Shown piece after piece: positions 28,074 to 37,258 of a stretch of DNA of 64,000 nucleotides (position 1 is the stretch's first letter; every line of letters starts with the position of its first letter). A program made the position numbers and the translations under genes. Location: assembly GCF_902500225.1 (NCBI RefSeq), contig NZ_LR722653.1, positions 87,909 to 151,908 on the forward strand, given 5' to 3'. The DNA is from Buttiauxella massiliensis (lineage in GTDB: Bacteria; Pseudomonadota; Gammaproteobacteria; Enterobacterales; Enterobacteriaceae). Below the pieces are notes generated by a model that did no database searches, had not been told where the DNA came from, and saw only the letters and a list, made by a program, of their open reading frames with translations.

Positions 28074-28861
28074 GATTTTCTCTCTTGCAGCCAGCGTGTG
28101 ACACGGCAACTCACATCGTCACGGCTTTCCAGTAATTCAGGGCCAAAAACCTGCGGTTGTGGGCGAGTCACCACCACACACGGAATCCCACGCGCCAAAG
28201 CAGGGTTAACTTTGTCGAGATAACCGCCTTCGGCACCGGACTCTTTGGTTATCACCACATCGGGCGCACAGAAGTCATAAGTGGCGGCGTTAAACTCAGA
28301 GCTGAACGGGCCGCGCAGCGCAATAATATTGTCAACGCCCAACCCCAGCGCTTCGCACTCGGCAATCACCTCGCTGGTCGGTAACACCCGAGCCAGCAGT
28401 GTTTTGCCCGGCAGAGCTTGCTGATAAGCAGCTAGTTCTTTGCTACCGGTAGTCAACAGCACGCGGGGGCCAAATGTTTGCGCCACGGCACAGGCGGCTT
28501 GTAGACTGGCCACTTTGTGCAGCAACGGGTGTTCCAGATCATTAAGTTCACTACGCCGCTGATACCGGCTGAGTGTTACACCCACGATTTCACAGGCGCG
28601 GGTGATATTTTGGCTAAGCAATTCGGCATACGGATGCGAGGCATCAATCACCCAGTTCACGGCATTGCTGACCAGCCAGTCAGCGATTCCATCGGTATCA
28701 ATTCGCCCTACACGAATTTTCCCACCGATATCACCCGCCAGAGACGCCCCTACAGCCGTCGCCACCGAAAGCGTGTACGAAATGCGCTGTTCATCGAGGA
28801 TCTGGCAAATAAACCGGGCGTCGCTGGTTCCGCCGAAGACCAGTACCGCACCACGGTTCAT
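28070..28861 (-). CDS. cbiJ: CbiJ, cobalt-precorrin-6A reductase
   Basis: 263 aa from the ATG at 28861 (MNRGAVLVFGGTSDARF), the same length as Salmonella CbiJ. FGGTSDAR is the dinucleotide-binding start; DASHPYAELLSQN and TTGSKELAAY are conserved. It reduces the corrin macrocycle with NADH. An in-frame GTG at 28915 overlapping the cbiH stop would add 18 residues, most of them encoded by a REP-like element, so a REP-derived N-terminal extension is possible. Neither start has a strong Shine-Dalgarno. Confidence 0.93.
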   Translation of the reverse strand: MNRGAVLVFGGTSDARFICQILDEQRISYTLSVATAVGASLAGDIGGKIRVGRIDTDGIADWLVSNAVNWVIDASHPYAELLSQNITRACEIVGVTLSRYQRRSELNDLEHPLLHKVASLQAACAVAQTFGPRVLLTTGSKELAAYQQALPGKTLLARVLPTSEVIAECEALGLGVDNIIALRGPFSSEFNAATYDFCAPDVVITKESGAEGGYLDKVNPALARGIPCVVVTRPQPQVFGPELLESRDDVSCRVTRWLQERKS

Positions 28862-28862
28862 A

Positions 28863-28894
28863 GTGTCGGATGACGCTTCGCTAATCCGACCTAC
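28863..28894. repeat. REP-like element at the cbiH/cbiJ junction
   Basis: GTGTCGGATGACGCTTCGCT continuing to AATCCGACCTAC is a REP palindrome immediately before the preferred cbiJ ATG. It lies in frame with cbiJ if the GTG at 28915 is used. Confidence 0.75.
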
Positions 28895-28911
28895 GAGAGA
28901 CAGCGTTTCAC

Positions 28912-29637
28912 TCACAGCTCGTAACCTCGGGGGGTAATCATTAATCCATTGCGAACAAAGGTCGTTTTGTTGCCGACAATCACCAGACTCGTCATATCAA
29001 CTGGTTCGAAATCCATCTCACCAAAGGTGGTCAGCCATTTTTGTTCTTTCTTACGTCCGGCCGCTTTCACCACGCCCACTGGCGTTTGCGGGCTGGTAAA
29101 CTCGCTCATCAATTCGAACGCACGCGCCAGATGACCTTCGCGGCCACGGCTGCGCGGGTTATAGAAACAAATAACAAAATCAGCAGAAGCCGCCGCAATA
29201 ATGCGTTTTTCGATAACTGGCCATGGCGTGAGTAAATCGCTCAGGCTGATATGGCAGAAATCATGCATTAATGGCGCGCCGAGTAATGATGCAGCGGCAA
29301 TGCTGGCTGTGATGCCCGCCACCAGCCGCACTTCAATGTCCAGTTGCTGCGATGTCACCAGTTCCAGCACCAGACCAGCCATGCCGTAAATCCCGGCATC
29401 ACCGCTACTGATTAACGCCACTTTATGCCCGGCTTGCGCCAGTTCGATGGCGGTCTGGCAGCGTTCGATTTCTTTGCACATGCCGGTTTTGATCACCTGT
29501 TTGTCGCCAGTCAATGGCTTCACCAGGTGGGTATAGGTTTTATATCCGACGACAATTTCCGCTTCTTGCAGGGCAGCAATGGCTTCCTGAGTCATCATGG
29601 CTTCGCTGCCGGGGCCAATGCCGATTACCGTTAACAT
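28912..29637 (-). CDS. cbiH: CbiH, cobalt-precorrin-3B C17-methyltransferase
   Basis: 241 aa from the ATG at 29637 ([15 protein letters not shown]), matching Salmonella CbiH in length; longer in-frame starts would lie inside cbiG. SSGDAGIYGMAGLVLEL and PGITASIAAASLLGAPLMHD are the methylase motifs. It methylates C17 and drives ring contraction. Overlaps the cbiG stop by seven bases. Confidence 0.96.
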   Translation of the reverse strand: MLTVIGIGPGSEAMMTQEAIAALQEAEIVVGYKTYTHLVKPLTGDKQVIKTGMCKEIERCQTAIELAQAGHKVALISSGDAGIYGMAGLVLELVTSQQLDIEVRLVAGITASIAAASLLGAPLMHDFCHISLSDLLTPWPVIEKRIIAAASADFVICFYNPRSRGREGHLARAFELMSEFTSPQTPVGVVKAAGRKKEQKWLTTFGEMDFEPVDMTSLVIVGNKTTFVRNGLMITPRGYEL

Positions 29638-30692
29638 CTGTCTGAAACTCCTAAAGTTATGGTGACACCCTGCTCTCGCACAGTGCGGCCGACCAGGTTT
29701 CCGTTGCTCATCAGCCATGCTGTTGGCTGTGACACGCTGCCAACACCCAGGGTCTGGCGCACAAATTCCGATGCCGGAAAGCGGTGCTCATGTTGGGAAA
29801 GTTGGTCAACGCTAAATAGTTCAAAAGGGATTTGATGCTGCTGTGTCAGTTCCAGCAGTGCAGGCTCATCTTGCTTGAGCATCACACTGCCGATGGCGCG
29901 TAACGCCAGCGGGTCAAAATGGTTTTCCGCCAGTTGCTGACGGAGCAGCGCGGCCACGGTTTGTGGCGATGTGTCACGGCGGCAGCCGATGCCTGCGACG
30001 ACGCGCTTTGGCACCAGTTTATAAACGGGAATAGTTAGCGCAGGCTGCGAATCACGCAGCGTGACGCACACCAGCGCATCAAGCTCAGGCAATGCATCCA
30101 GGCTTTCGACCGCGATAAAACCGCGCGTGTCGTAACGCTCAGCATGTGGCGCAAATTCGCTGTCCCACCACAGGCCAACCCGCTGTTGACTCACCAACAT
30201 TTGGTTGACGGTTTTCACCGCCAGACGGAAATCGAGCATCGTTGCGTCAAGTTTTGCCGCAAGCGTATCAAGCGCCGCCATCTGATTCACATCGGTCGCG
30301 GTAGTGATGACCGGGTCTGCGTTTAGCAGCGTTGCCAGTTGACAAGTTAGCTCGTTAGCACCACCCATGTGGCCGGAAAGCAGGCTGATAACGTGTTCTG
30401 CGCGTTCATCCATTACGACAACCGCCGGGTCTTGCAGTTTGTCACACAGCATTGGCGCAATCACCCGCACCACAATTCCGGTGGCCGCAATAAATACCAG
30501 TGCCGAATACTCGCTGAATGCCTGCAGTACCGTTTGAGCAAAACTGCCGCCAAACGGGATAAAACCCGGCTGTAGCAACTTTTCACTGGTAAAACAGGTC
30601 AGCGGCAAGGCTTCACGCAGGCGTTGTGCCAGCACCACGCCACCGGGTGTCAGGCAAAACAGCGCGATCGACTCAGGCCTTGCGGTATTCAT
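29631..30692 (-). CDS. cbiG: CbiG, cobalt-precorrin-5A hydrolase
   Basis: 353 aa from the ATG at 30692 ([15 protein letters not shown]), which lies inside the 3' end of cbiF. It opens the delta-lactone and releases acetaldehyde. The central [16 protein letters not shown] and the C-terminal [15 protein letters not shown] motifs are typical. Length agrees with Salmonella CbiG (351). Confidence 0.95.
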   Translation of the reverse strand: MNTARPESIALFCLTPGGVVLAQRLREALPLTCFTSEKLLQPGFIPFGGSFAQTVLQAFSEYSALVFIAATGIVVRVIAPMLCDKLQDPAVVVMDERAEHVISLLSGHMGGANELTCQLATLLNADPVITTATDVNQMAALDTLAAKLDATMLDFRLAVKTVNQMLVSQQRVGLWWDSEFAPHAERYDTRGFIAVESLDALPELDALVCVTLRDSQPALTIPVYKLVPKRVVAGIGCRRDTSPQTVAALLRQQLAENHFDPLALRAIGSVMLKQDEPALLELTQQHQIPFELFSVDQLSQHEHRFPASEFVRQTLGVGSVSQPTAWLMSNGNLVGRTVREQGVTITLGVSDRC

Positions 30693-31446
30693 GGCTGAAC
30701 CCTGCGTCGTAGAGTTTCGAGTAGTGATACTCCTCGCCCAAAAACGCCCCAACCATAATCAGCGCCGTTTTACGAATTCCGGCTTCGCGTACTTTTTCGG
30801 CAATATCACTCAGGGTGCCGCGTAACTCCTGGCAATCAGGCCAGGTGGCTTTATAGACTACCGCGACTGGCGTATCTGCTGGATAACCGCCTTCAATCAG
30901 GCGTTCTGCCACACGGTTAATCCGTTGTACCGAGAGAAAAATGGCCATTGAGGTTTGGTGTTTTGCGAAGGATTCAAGCTGTTCGAGCTGTGGCATCGGC
31001 GTGCGGCCTTCGATACGCGTGATGATCAGGCTCTGCGAGACTTCCGGTACGGTGTATTCCACGCCAAGTTGTGCAGCAGCGCCCAAAAACGCACTGACTC
31101 CCGGCACAGAAACGTAGCCAATACCGAGTTTGGTGAGCATTTCGCCCTGTTCGCGGATTGAGCCATACAGCGAGAGATCTCCGGTTTGCAGGCGCACCAC
31201 CAGTTTGCCCGCCTTCACGCCGTTTTCCATCAACTCAATAATCTCTTCGAGATTGAGCGCGGCGCTGTCGTGGCATTCGGCGCCAGGCTGGCAGTAATCC
31301 AGCAGTTCAGGATTGATGAGCGAACCGGCATAAATCACCACTTCGGCCTGTTGCAAGATGCGATAGCCTTTCAGCGTAATCAGCTCTTTGTCGCCCGGAC
31401 CTGCGCCAACGAACCAGACTTTGCGGGTATCAAATAACTCAGTCAT
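30673..31446 (-). CDS. cbiF: CbiF, cobalt-precorrin-4 C11-methyltransferase
   Basis: 257 aa, same length as Salmonella CbiF. N-terminal [18 protein letters not shown], then [17 protein letters not shown] and [20 protein letters not shown] motifs of tetrapyrrole methylases. It transfers a methyl group from SAM to C11. Overlaps cbiT by eight bases. Confidence 0.97.
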   Translation of the reverse strand: MTELFDTRKVWFVGAGPGDKELITLKGYRILQQAEVVIYAGSLINPELLDYCQPGAECHDSAALNLEEIIELMENGVKAGKLVVRLQTGDLSLYGSIREQGEMLTKLGIGYVSVPGVSAFLGAAAQLGVEYTVPEVSQSLIITRIEGRTPMPQLEQLESFAKHQTSMAIFLSVQRINRVAERLIEGGYPADTPVAVVYKATWPDCQELRGTLSDIAEKVREAGIRKTALIMVGAFLGEEYHYSKLYDAGFSHEYRKA

Positions 31447-32008
31447 TGCTTCCTTCCTTGCGACAAGAGATCAAATAAGTGGGATTGTTCGGTTTGAAGT
31501 AGTGCCCACTGCCAAGCGTTGCGAGGTTTGCCACCTGCAATTGCAGACAGTCGAAATCGCTCACCGCGCATTGTTCAAGGTGAGTTAGCGCGCAGGTTAA
31601 GTTTTCCAGCAGGATGAACGTCATCACCAGACGCCCGCCGGGATGCAAATGCGCCAGCGACCAGTCGATCAATTCCGTAAGTTGCCCACCACTGCCCCCG
31701 ATAAACACCGCATCGGCCATCACGTTCAGCTCTATTGGCGCGTACCCGCTGATGATTTCAACGTTCGGACAAGCGAAAAGCTCACGGTTTTCTGCCATCA
31801 GCGCCAGCGCGTCAGGGTTGCGCTCAATTGCCGACACCTGCAATTGCGGGTACCGCATCGCCGCTTCAAGGGACACGCTGCCGGTGCCTGCGCCGATGTC
31901 GATAAAGTGCGTGGAGTGCTGTAATTGCAGGCGATCGAGCGCCTGAGTACGTACCACTTCTTTAGTCATCGGAACGCGTGCACCGCGTAAAAACAGATCA
32001 TCTTTCAT
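31439..32008 (-). CDS. cbiT: CbiT, cobalt-precorrin-6B C15-methyltransferase (decarboxylating)
   Basis: 189 aa Rossmann methyltransferase with the SAM-binding motif [14 protein letters not shown] and [14 protein letters not shown]. It methylates C15 and decarboxylates the C12 side chain; in aerobic organisms the equivalent CobL is a CbiE-CbiT fusion. Its start overlaps the cbiE stop by 11 bases. Confidence 0.95.
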   Translation of the reverse strand: MKDDLFLRGARVPMTKEVVRTQALDRLQLQHSTHFIDIGAGTGSVSLEAAMRYPQLQVSAIERNPDALALMAENRELFACPNVEIISGYAPIELNVMADAVFIGGSGGQLTELIDWSLAHLHPGGRLVMTFILLENLTCALTHLEQCAVSDFDCLQLQVANLATLGSGHYFKPNNPTYLISCRKEGSND

Positions 32009-32600
32009 TGAGTATTATCACCACATTCATCGAGTAAGACTCCGCCACATCGGCGGCGCGCAAGCGATGGATTCGTTCATCTGCTGACGACAGGTTCTCG
32101 CCAATAATGAGAATGGGATTGAGGCCGCGCATCAGAAATGCCTGGGCGATGGCATGCGGCCCGATAATGGTGTCGGTGACCATTGCCACTTTTTGGTGCG
32201 CCACAATCGCGTTGAAATCGGGTTCACGCCCATGGCTGCTGGTGATCCATAAGTCGTTCATATCGACGGCCGCTTTGGCGCATAGATATTGAATCGAGCT
32301 GATGCCGGGAATGATGCACAGTTGTTCAGGCGGGAAACTTGCTGCCAGACGTTTGCCAATGCCATAAACCAGCGGGTCGCCAGAGGCCAGCACCACTATT
32401 TGCTGGCTTAGGCGTTCACTAAGCCAGGTGATTAAGCCTTCAAGATCGCTATCCAACAAACGCGTTTGGGCCTCCGAATCAGCAAACAGCGCCAGTTGAC
32501 GTGCGCCGCCCACCAGAATCTGCGCTTCATCAATGGCGATACGCGCCTGGAAAGTCAGATACTCCGCAGCCCCTGGTCCAATACCTACAACGGTCAGCAT
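31998..32600 (-). CDS. cbiE: CbiE, cobalt-precorrin-7 C5-methyltransferase
   Basis: 200 aa tetrapyrrole methylase: [31 protein letters not shown] and [15 protein letters not shown]. It methylates C5 as the partner of CbiT. Its start overlaps the cbiD stop by seven bases. Confidence 0.96.
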   Translation of the reverse strand: MLTVVGIGPGAAEYLTFQARIAIDEAQILVGGARQLALFADSEAQTRLLDSDLEGLITWLSERLSQQIVVLASGDPLVYGIGKRLAASFPPEQLCIIPGISSIQYLCAKAAVDMNDLWITSSHGREPDFNAIVAHQKVAMVTDTIIGPHAIAQAFLMRGLNPILIIGENLSSADERIHRLRAADVAESYSMNVVIILNER

Positions 32601-33730
32601 CGCAACTCCTGAGCTATTTCAGCCACCGGGCGGCTACTGCCTAAAACCTGGTTATCGAACGAGAATAAAATGGCGTCGCACTTAGGCGGGGATTGGGTGA
32701 AACGCAGCATCTCAGCAACACGCTCACAGATGCGGATTGCCAGGCGTTCAAACACGCCCATCCAGCCTTGCTCCGCGATAATTTCAAGTGCCGCTTCAGT
32801 GGTGTCGCAATGGCTTACGGCTTCCAGCAACGAAAACGGCGCGCCCATTAATGCCAGGTGTGCGACCAACGTCTCCATACGCCCATCGGCAATGTGGCTG
32901 TGGGTGTGGAAAATCCCGGCGGCGACTTTCACCAACTTGCCAGGGTGGCCAATCAACACGATGTGACGGTACTCAAGGCGCACCGCTTCCTGAATCATGT
33001 AGCCGACGAAATTGCTCATCGTCACCACACATTCACTGTCCAAATCGAGTTGCTCGCGGACAAAACGTTCACCGTGGTTGCCCGGCACCAGAATGACTTT
33101 ATCCAGCCCGGCGGCGCGTTTCATTTCCAGCTCGAGTGCCAGTGAACGCTTCCAGCTTTCTTCGGACATCGGCATCACAATACCGGTGGTACCGATTATC
33201 GAAATCCCGCCCAAAATCCCGAGGCGATGGTTGTAGGTTTTCTTTGCTCGCTCCTCACCTTCTGGAGCAAAAATTTCAATTTCGGCACCACGTTCCGCGC
33301 CGATAACTTCACGCACCGCCGCTTCAATGGTCTGGCGCGGTGTGCGGTTAATGGCCGATTCGCCAATGGGCAAACCGATGCCTTTGCGTGTGACTTTGCC
33401 GACCCCGGTACCGCCGCGCAGTGTGATCGCACCGCTGTCATTAAGCTGCACGCGAGCGAAAATCAGCATGCCGTGAGTCGCATCGACGTCATCGCCACCA
33501 TCTTTACGGATTGCTGCCGTCGCCTGCTGACCTTCGATAATTGGCATTTCAACGTTGAGATGCAGTGTGACGCCTGAAGGGGTGACGATAGAAACCTGGT
33601 CGATCACGTGCTGGCGCAATACCATCAGAGCCGCGACTTTAGCCGCAGCAGTGGCGCATGAACCGGTGGTGTAGCCTTTGCGGTATGCCTTGCCTTTATG
33701 CCAGACGCAATCGGCGTTTTGCTCGCTCAC
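32594..33730 (-). CDS. cbiD: CbiD, cobalt-precorrin-5B C1-methyltransferase
   Basis: 378 aa. The N-terminal [17 protein letters not shown] is the CbiD signature; [26 protein letters not shown] and [10 protein letters not shown] are also conserved. It methylates C1 and is not related to the tetrapyrrole methylase family. Overlaps cbiC by four bases. Confidence 0.97.
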   Translation of the reverse strand: MSEQNADCVWHKGKAYRKGYTTGSCATAAAKVAALMVLRQHVIDQVSIVTPSGVTLHLNVEMPIIEGQQATAAIRKDGGDDVDATHGMLIFARVQLNDSGAITLRGGTGVGKVTRKGIGLPIGESAINRTPRQTIEAAVREVIGAERGAEIEIFAPEGEERAKKTYNHRLGILGGISIIGTTGIVMPMSEESWKRSLALELEMKRAAGLDKVILVPGNHGERFVREQLDLDSECVVTMSNFVGYMIQEAVRLEYRHIVLIGHPGKLVKVAAGIFHTHSHIADGRMETLVAHLALMGAPFSLLEAVSHCDTTEAALEIIAEQGWMGVFERLAIRICERVAEMLRFTQSPPKCDAILFSFDNQVLGSSRPVAEIAQELRC

Positions 33731-34359
33731 TGAGCCTCCCGCAAGCGGTAAAGCAGCGCGTTCACAATGGCTGCGGCAACGTTACTGCCGCCTTTGCGCC
33801 CACGGGCGGCAATGGCGGGTAAACCGCTTTCAACCAGCGCTTCTTTAGACTCTTCAGCCCCGACAAACCCGACGGGCACGCCGATAACGGCTGAAGGTTT
33901 GGCTCCTAACTCTAACAAGCGGAACAGCGCGGTTGGCGCATTACCAAAGACAAAGACCTTCTCGCCATCTTCCTCTAAAGCCAGATCCACCGCCGCCATA
34001 GAACGAGTCACGCCCTGATCTTTGGCATGTGCCACCACGCGCGGGTCGCTAATAAAGCAGCGGCAGCTACAACCAAACTCTGCCAGCAGGGTCTTGTTAA
34101 TACCCGAAAGTGCCATGGTGGTATCGGTGTACAACGTGCAACCACGCAACAAACTGGCGGTCAGTTTTTCGATGACATCAGGTGAAAACCACAAAATATC
34201 CAGCCACTCAAAATCGGCAGTAGTATGGATAACCCGCTTGATCATCGCTTCCTGAATGGCATCGTTAAAACGATATTCCGGGCGCTCGGCGGCAATAATT
34301 TCGCTAATGATTTCAAAACTGTGCTGCTCAATAAGCTGCGGTTGTTGCAGGTAGTTCAT
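33727..34359 (-). CDS. cbiC: CbiC, cobalt-precorrin-8 methylmutase
   Basis: 210 aa. The catalytic His lies in [39 protein letters not shown] and [14 protein letters not shown] are family motifs. It moves the methyl group from C11 to C12, producing cobyrinic acid. It starts 9 bases after cbiB ends. Confidence 0.97.
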   Translation of the reverse strand: MNYLQQPQLIEQHSFEIISEIIAAERPEYRFNDAIQEAMIKRVIHTTADFEWLDILWFSPDVIEKLTASLLRGCTLYTDTTMALSGINKTLLAEFGCSCRCFISDPRVVAHAKDQGVTRSMAAVDLALEEDGEKVFVFGNAPTALFRLLELGAKPSAVIGVPVGFVGAEESKEALVESGLPAIAARGRKGGSNVAAAIVNALLYRLREAQ

Positions 34360-34368
34360 AAGGTGTCC

Positions 34369-35328
34369 TTAAGCTATGCCAGGTGCAAGTACGCGCAATG
34401 CGGCAAACAGCAGCAAAGCAAACAGCGAAGCCAACATCATGAGTTGAATGGTGCGAGTAATATCGTCAAGGGCAATGCCGCGCTGCTCATCCCCCATCCA
34501 CGGTTTTTCTACCCGCTCGCCAAAATAGGTGTTCGGCCCGCCCAGGCGGATACCCAGCGCACCGGCAACGGTAGCCTCAGGCCAGGCACAATTCGGACTG
34601 CTGTGTTGATAGCGGTCACGCCAGCCGATAAGCAGCGCCTGGCGAGGATTAGCTCGCAAGAAAAAGGCCGCGAGGGTAAGCAACAACCAGCTCAATCTTG
34701 CGGGAATGAAATTAGCGAGGTCATCAAGCCGGGCGCTGACATAACCAATAGCGCGATATTTTTCGGTTTTATAACCGACCATGGAGTCGAGGGTATTGAT
34801 AGCTTTGTAGGCCAGGGCAAGTGGTGCACCGCCAATCATCAGGAAGAACAGTGGAGCAATCACACCATCGACACTATTTTCTGCCACCGTTTCGACCACC
34901 GCACGGGTGATTTGCGGGCGCTCGAGTTGCGAAGTATCACGCCCGACTATCCAGGATAATTTCTCGCGACTCTCTTCTAGAGTGCCATCTTTGAGTGCGC
35001 GATAAACCTCGAGAGCCGCATCACTCAAGCAACGGGCGGCAAGTACGGTATAAATCATCCACACCTCAACCAGCCAGCCTAGCCACACAGATACCTGGTT
35101 TGCGAGGTGCAATACTCCCCAACTCACGCCCCAGGTCGAACCCACCACAACCAGCCATAACACGCCGCCGCCGATTTTCAGCGCGCGGTCGCTTTTGCAG
35201 CACCGGCGTATCTGGCGCTGCGTAAAGCTGATGAGATTGCCAATCCAGCGCACCGGATGTGGCCAGTGATGCGGGTCACCGAGCCAATAATCCAGTAACC
35301 ACGCGACAGCCCACGCAAGAAGTGTCAT
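34369..35328 (-). CDS. cbiB: CbiB, adenosylcobinamide-phosphate synthase
   Basis: 319 aa from the ATG at 35328, overlapping the cbiA stop codon (ATGA); the length equals Salmonella CbiB. Membrane protein with the N-terminal LLDYWLGDPHHWPHPVRW motif and DGVIAPLFFLMIGGAPLALA. It attaches aminopropanol phosphate (made by PduX plus CobD) to adenosylcobyric acid. Upstream in-frame ATGs lie in cbiA and are not likely to be used. Confidence 0.96.
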   Translation of the reverse strand: MTLLAWAVAWLLDYWLGDPHHWPHPVRWIGNLISFTQRQIRRCCKSDRALKIGGGVLWLVVVGSTWGVSWGVLHLANQVSVWLGWLVEVWMIYTVLAARCLSDAALEVYRALKDGTLEESREKLSWIVGRDTSQLERPQITRAVVETVAENSVDGVIAPLFFLMIGGAPLALAYKAINTLDSMVGYKTEKYRAIGYVSARLDDLANFIPARLSWLLLTLAAFFLRANPRQALLIGWRDRYQHSSPNCAWPEATVAGALGIRLGGPNTYFGERVEKPWMGDEQRGIALDDITRTIQLMMLASLFALLLFAALRVLAPGIA

Positions 35329-36707
35329 AGGTGATTCCTCGCAAGTGTTAGCCAGCGATTGAGTAACGAGGGACGTTGAGCGAAATGAACATGCAGGTAA
35401 CTTGCAAAGGTCGCATGATGCTGAATACCGCCCTGCCAGCGCGAAATAGCTACACCATCGCGCCATTTGCAACAATCGAGAGCGGCAGGTAATGAGCCGC
35501 TGAAATCTGAATAATGGAATTCGTGCCCGCGCAGGGTTTCGCCTTTTTTGGCAAGTAACGTGTCGTGTAATGCCGTGGCTTCGCAGTAGCCAAAACGCGT
35601 CAGTCGCTTACCCATCTGGCTGTGGCCTGGCAATACGCCACACATGGCATGGGTTTCCTCATTCCCGTCAGTCAGAGATTCTCCCAGATACATCAACCCG
35701 CCACATTCGGCGTACAGCGGAATTCGCTGCTGATGTGCCTTTTGCAGGGACTCACGCATTTTGATATTGGTGGCGAGTTTTGCGGCATGGACTTCGGGGT
35801 AACCGCCGCCGAGCCAGATCATTTGGCAGTCTGGGAGTTTAGTGTCATGCAAGGGGCTAAAACGTTGGATTTTTACCCCTGCCTGCTCGAGCAATTCGAG
35901 GTTGTCCGGGTAATAAAAGTTGAAGGCTTCATCTTCGGCAAGCGCAAGCGTAAGCCCATCAGCCAGTGCCGCATCAGGTATAACCGGCGCTTCACCTTGT
36001 GGCAGCGAGTTCAGGCGAGATAAATTTAACAGGAGGTCAATGTTGACGGTTTCTTCGAGCTGCTGCGCCAGCTGCTGCCAGCGTTCATCTTGCGGCGCAT
36101 TTTCTTGGGCAGGAACGAGCCCGAGATGTCGTGCAGGCAAAGCCACATCGGCCATGACAGGCACGCGGCCAAGCACCGGAATACCGCAATAACGGGTGAT
36201 GGCATCGGCAAGTAATTGATAATGGCTATCGCTGTTGACGCGATTAAGAATAACGCCCGCGATATTTAACGTTGGGTCAAATCTCTGAAAGCCCATTACC
36301 GTTGCAGCAATAGAAGTGGAGACAGCTTTACCGTCCACTAGCAAAATCACCGGGCAACCGAGCTGTTTTGCCATTGCAGCACTGCTGCAATAGTTGGGGT
36401 CAGTTCCGTAACCATCGTACAGCCCCATCACGCCTTCGATAACGGCGACATCAGCGTGCTGCATTTGCTTTGCAAACAGACCATTAAGGGTTGGCGTGGG
36501 CAGCATAAACGCATCGAGATTGCGTGAGGCAATGCCAGACACAGCACTGTGCCAGCCGCTATCGAGGTAATCGGGGCCGATCTTGAAGGGTTGAACGCGC
36601 TGGCCGCGCAGCATGAGGGTACGAAGCAGCCCGAGCGTGACGGTGGTTTTGCCACAGCCGCTGCTGGTTCCTGCAATGACGAATGCGTGTTTCGCTGCCC
36701 CTGCCAT
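35325..36707 (-). CDS. cbiA: CbiA, cobyrinic acid a,c-diamide synthase
   Basis: 460 aa (459 in Salmonella). N-terminal P-loop AGTSSGCGKTTVTLGLL; C-terminal glutamine amidotransferase domain with catalytic Cys in YAECGGLMYLGE and a conserved FRYCEA-like segment FGYCEATAL. It amidates the a and c side chains using glutamine and ATP. First gene of the operon, with AAAGG just upstream of the ATG. Its leader contains a cobalamin riboswitch and, in this genome, an ERIC element. Confidence 0.97.
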   Translation of the reverse strand: MAGAAKHAFVIAGTSSGCGKTTVTLGLLRTLMLRGQRVQPFKIGPDYLDSGWHSAVSGIASRNLDAFMLPTPTLNGLFAKQMQHADVAVIEGVMGLYDGYGTDPNYCSSAAMAKQLGCPVILLVDGKAVSTSIAATVMGFQRFDPTLNIAGVILNRVNSDSHYQLLADAITRYCGIPVLGRVPVMADVALPARHLGLVPAQENAPQDERWQQLAQQLEETVNIDLLLNLSRLNSLPQGEAPVIPDAALADGLTLALAEDEAFNFYYPDNLELLEQAGVKIQRFSPLHDTKLPDCQMIWLGGGYPEVHAAKLATNIKMRESLQKAHQQRIPLYAECGGLMYLGESLTDGNEETHAMCGVLPGHSQMGKRLTRFGYCEATALHDTLLAKKGETLRGHEFHYSDFSGSLPAALDCCKWRDGVAISRWQGGIQHHATFASYLHVHFAQRPSLLNRWLTLARNHL

Positions 36708-36819
36708 AATTGCCTTTTACTTTCTTCGGCAAAATGCGGATGTCAGCACGTGCGCGCACCTTGCGGCTGCACGCATCTGATGACAACTGGCTTCCCACCG
36801 AAGGAGTTGTTTAAAATAT
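36708..36819 (-). promoter_or_regulatory. Probable expression platform of the cobalamin riboswitch
   Basis: Leader RNA between the ERIC element and the cbiA start. On the minus strand CCTTCGG (near 36797-36804) can pair with CCGAAG (near 36723-36728), and a GC-rich stem (GCGTGC/GCGCACG type) lies between. The second arm ends a few bases before the cbiA Shine-Dalgarno AAAGG. Such pairing could control ribosome access, but the mechanism is inferred. Confidence 0.4.
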
Positions 36820-36942
36820 TACCCGGAATAATTCGAGGTGCAGGCAGGCGGCAATCGAGCAAATCCCGATGAGCTTACTGTAGTAAGTGATTCGGGTTTG
36901 TCAGTGCAGCCAACGCACCTGCAACTTGAAGTATGACGGGTA
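36820..36942. repeat. ERIC (enterobacterial repetitive intergenic consensus) element
   Basis: About 123 bases with the full ERIC outline: left end ACCCGGAATAATTCGAGGTG, the central palindrome AATCCCGATGAGCTTAC...GTAAGTGATTCGGGT, and right end GCAACTTGAAGTATGACGGG. It lies between the cobalamin aptamer and cbiA, so it is transcribed as part of the operon leader. Confidence 0.93.
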
Positions 36943-36944
36943 CG

Positions 36945-37096
36945 GCTGACAAGTCGGTCTTCTGGCTTAGCGTCATTCTCGCCCGCCCTTCCCAATCAAA
37001 GATCAGTGGTTACGCGGGTTCGTCGGCATCACAGCAGCGGGGGCTGCGGGGGATTGTCACCCCCTTCCCAGCCATGTTTGACACATGGCATAAACG
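36945..37096 (-). ncRNA. Cobalamin (adenosylcobalamin) riboswitch aptamer
   Basis: On the minus strand the conserved core is complete: GGGAAGGGGGTGACAATCC, GCAGCCCCCGCTGCTGTGA (B12 box), and the 3' AAGCCAGAAGACCGACTTGT. A 5' stem, GCCATGTGTCAAACATGGC, precedes the core. Binding of adenosylcobalamin represses cob operons in enterobacteria. It lies 240 bases upstream of cbiA, at the head of the 20-gene operon. Confidence 0.94.
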
Positions 37097-37108
37097 AGTC
37101 AGTTGTAT

Positions 37109-37137
37109 CGTGCATGATTCTCAAATTATCATGCACG
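37109..37137. promoter_or_regulatory. 10-bp perfect inverted repeat in the pduX/cbiA divergent region
   Basis: CGTGCATGAT (37109-37118) and ATCATGCACG (37128-37137) flank nine bases. It is immediately upstream of the riboswitch aptamer and 122 bases upstream of pduX. It could be an operator for a regulator of the divergent promoters. PocR fills this role in Salmonella, but no pocR is in the window. Confidence 0.5.
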
Positions 37138-37258
37138 CAAATGTATTGAAGCTGACACAGTGTAAAAGCTAATAGATATTGAGTGTTGCGCTATAACAAT
37201 TTTTACTGATTTTTTAGGTATTGTGCCGAAGAAGATGAAATGAATTTCACGATAACAA

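Noticed and set aside
28912..29718. Longer cbiH reading frame starting inside cbiG
   Set aside because: The extra 27 residues lie inside cbiG and precede the conserved start [10 protein letters not shown]; the ATG at 29637 gives the known length.
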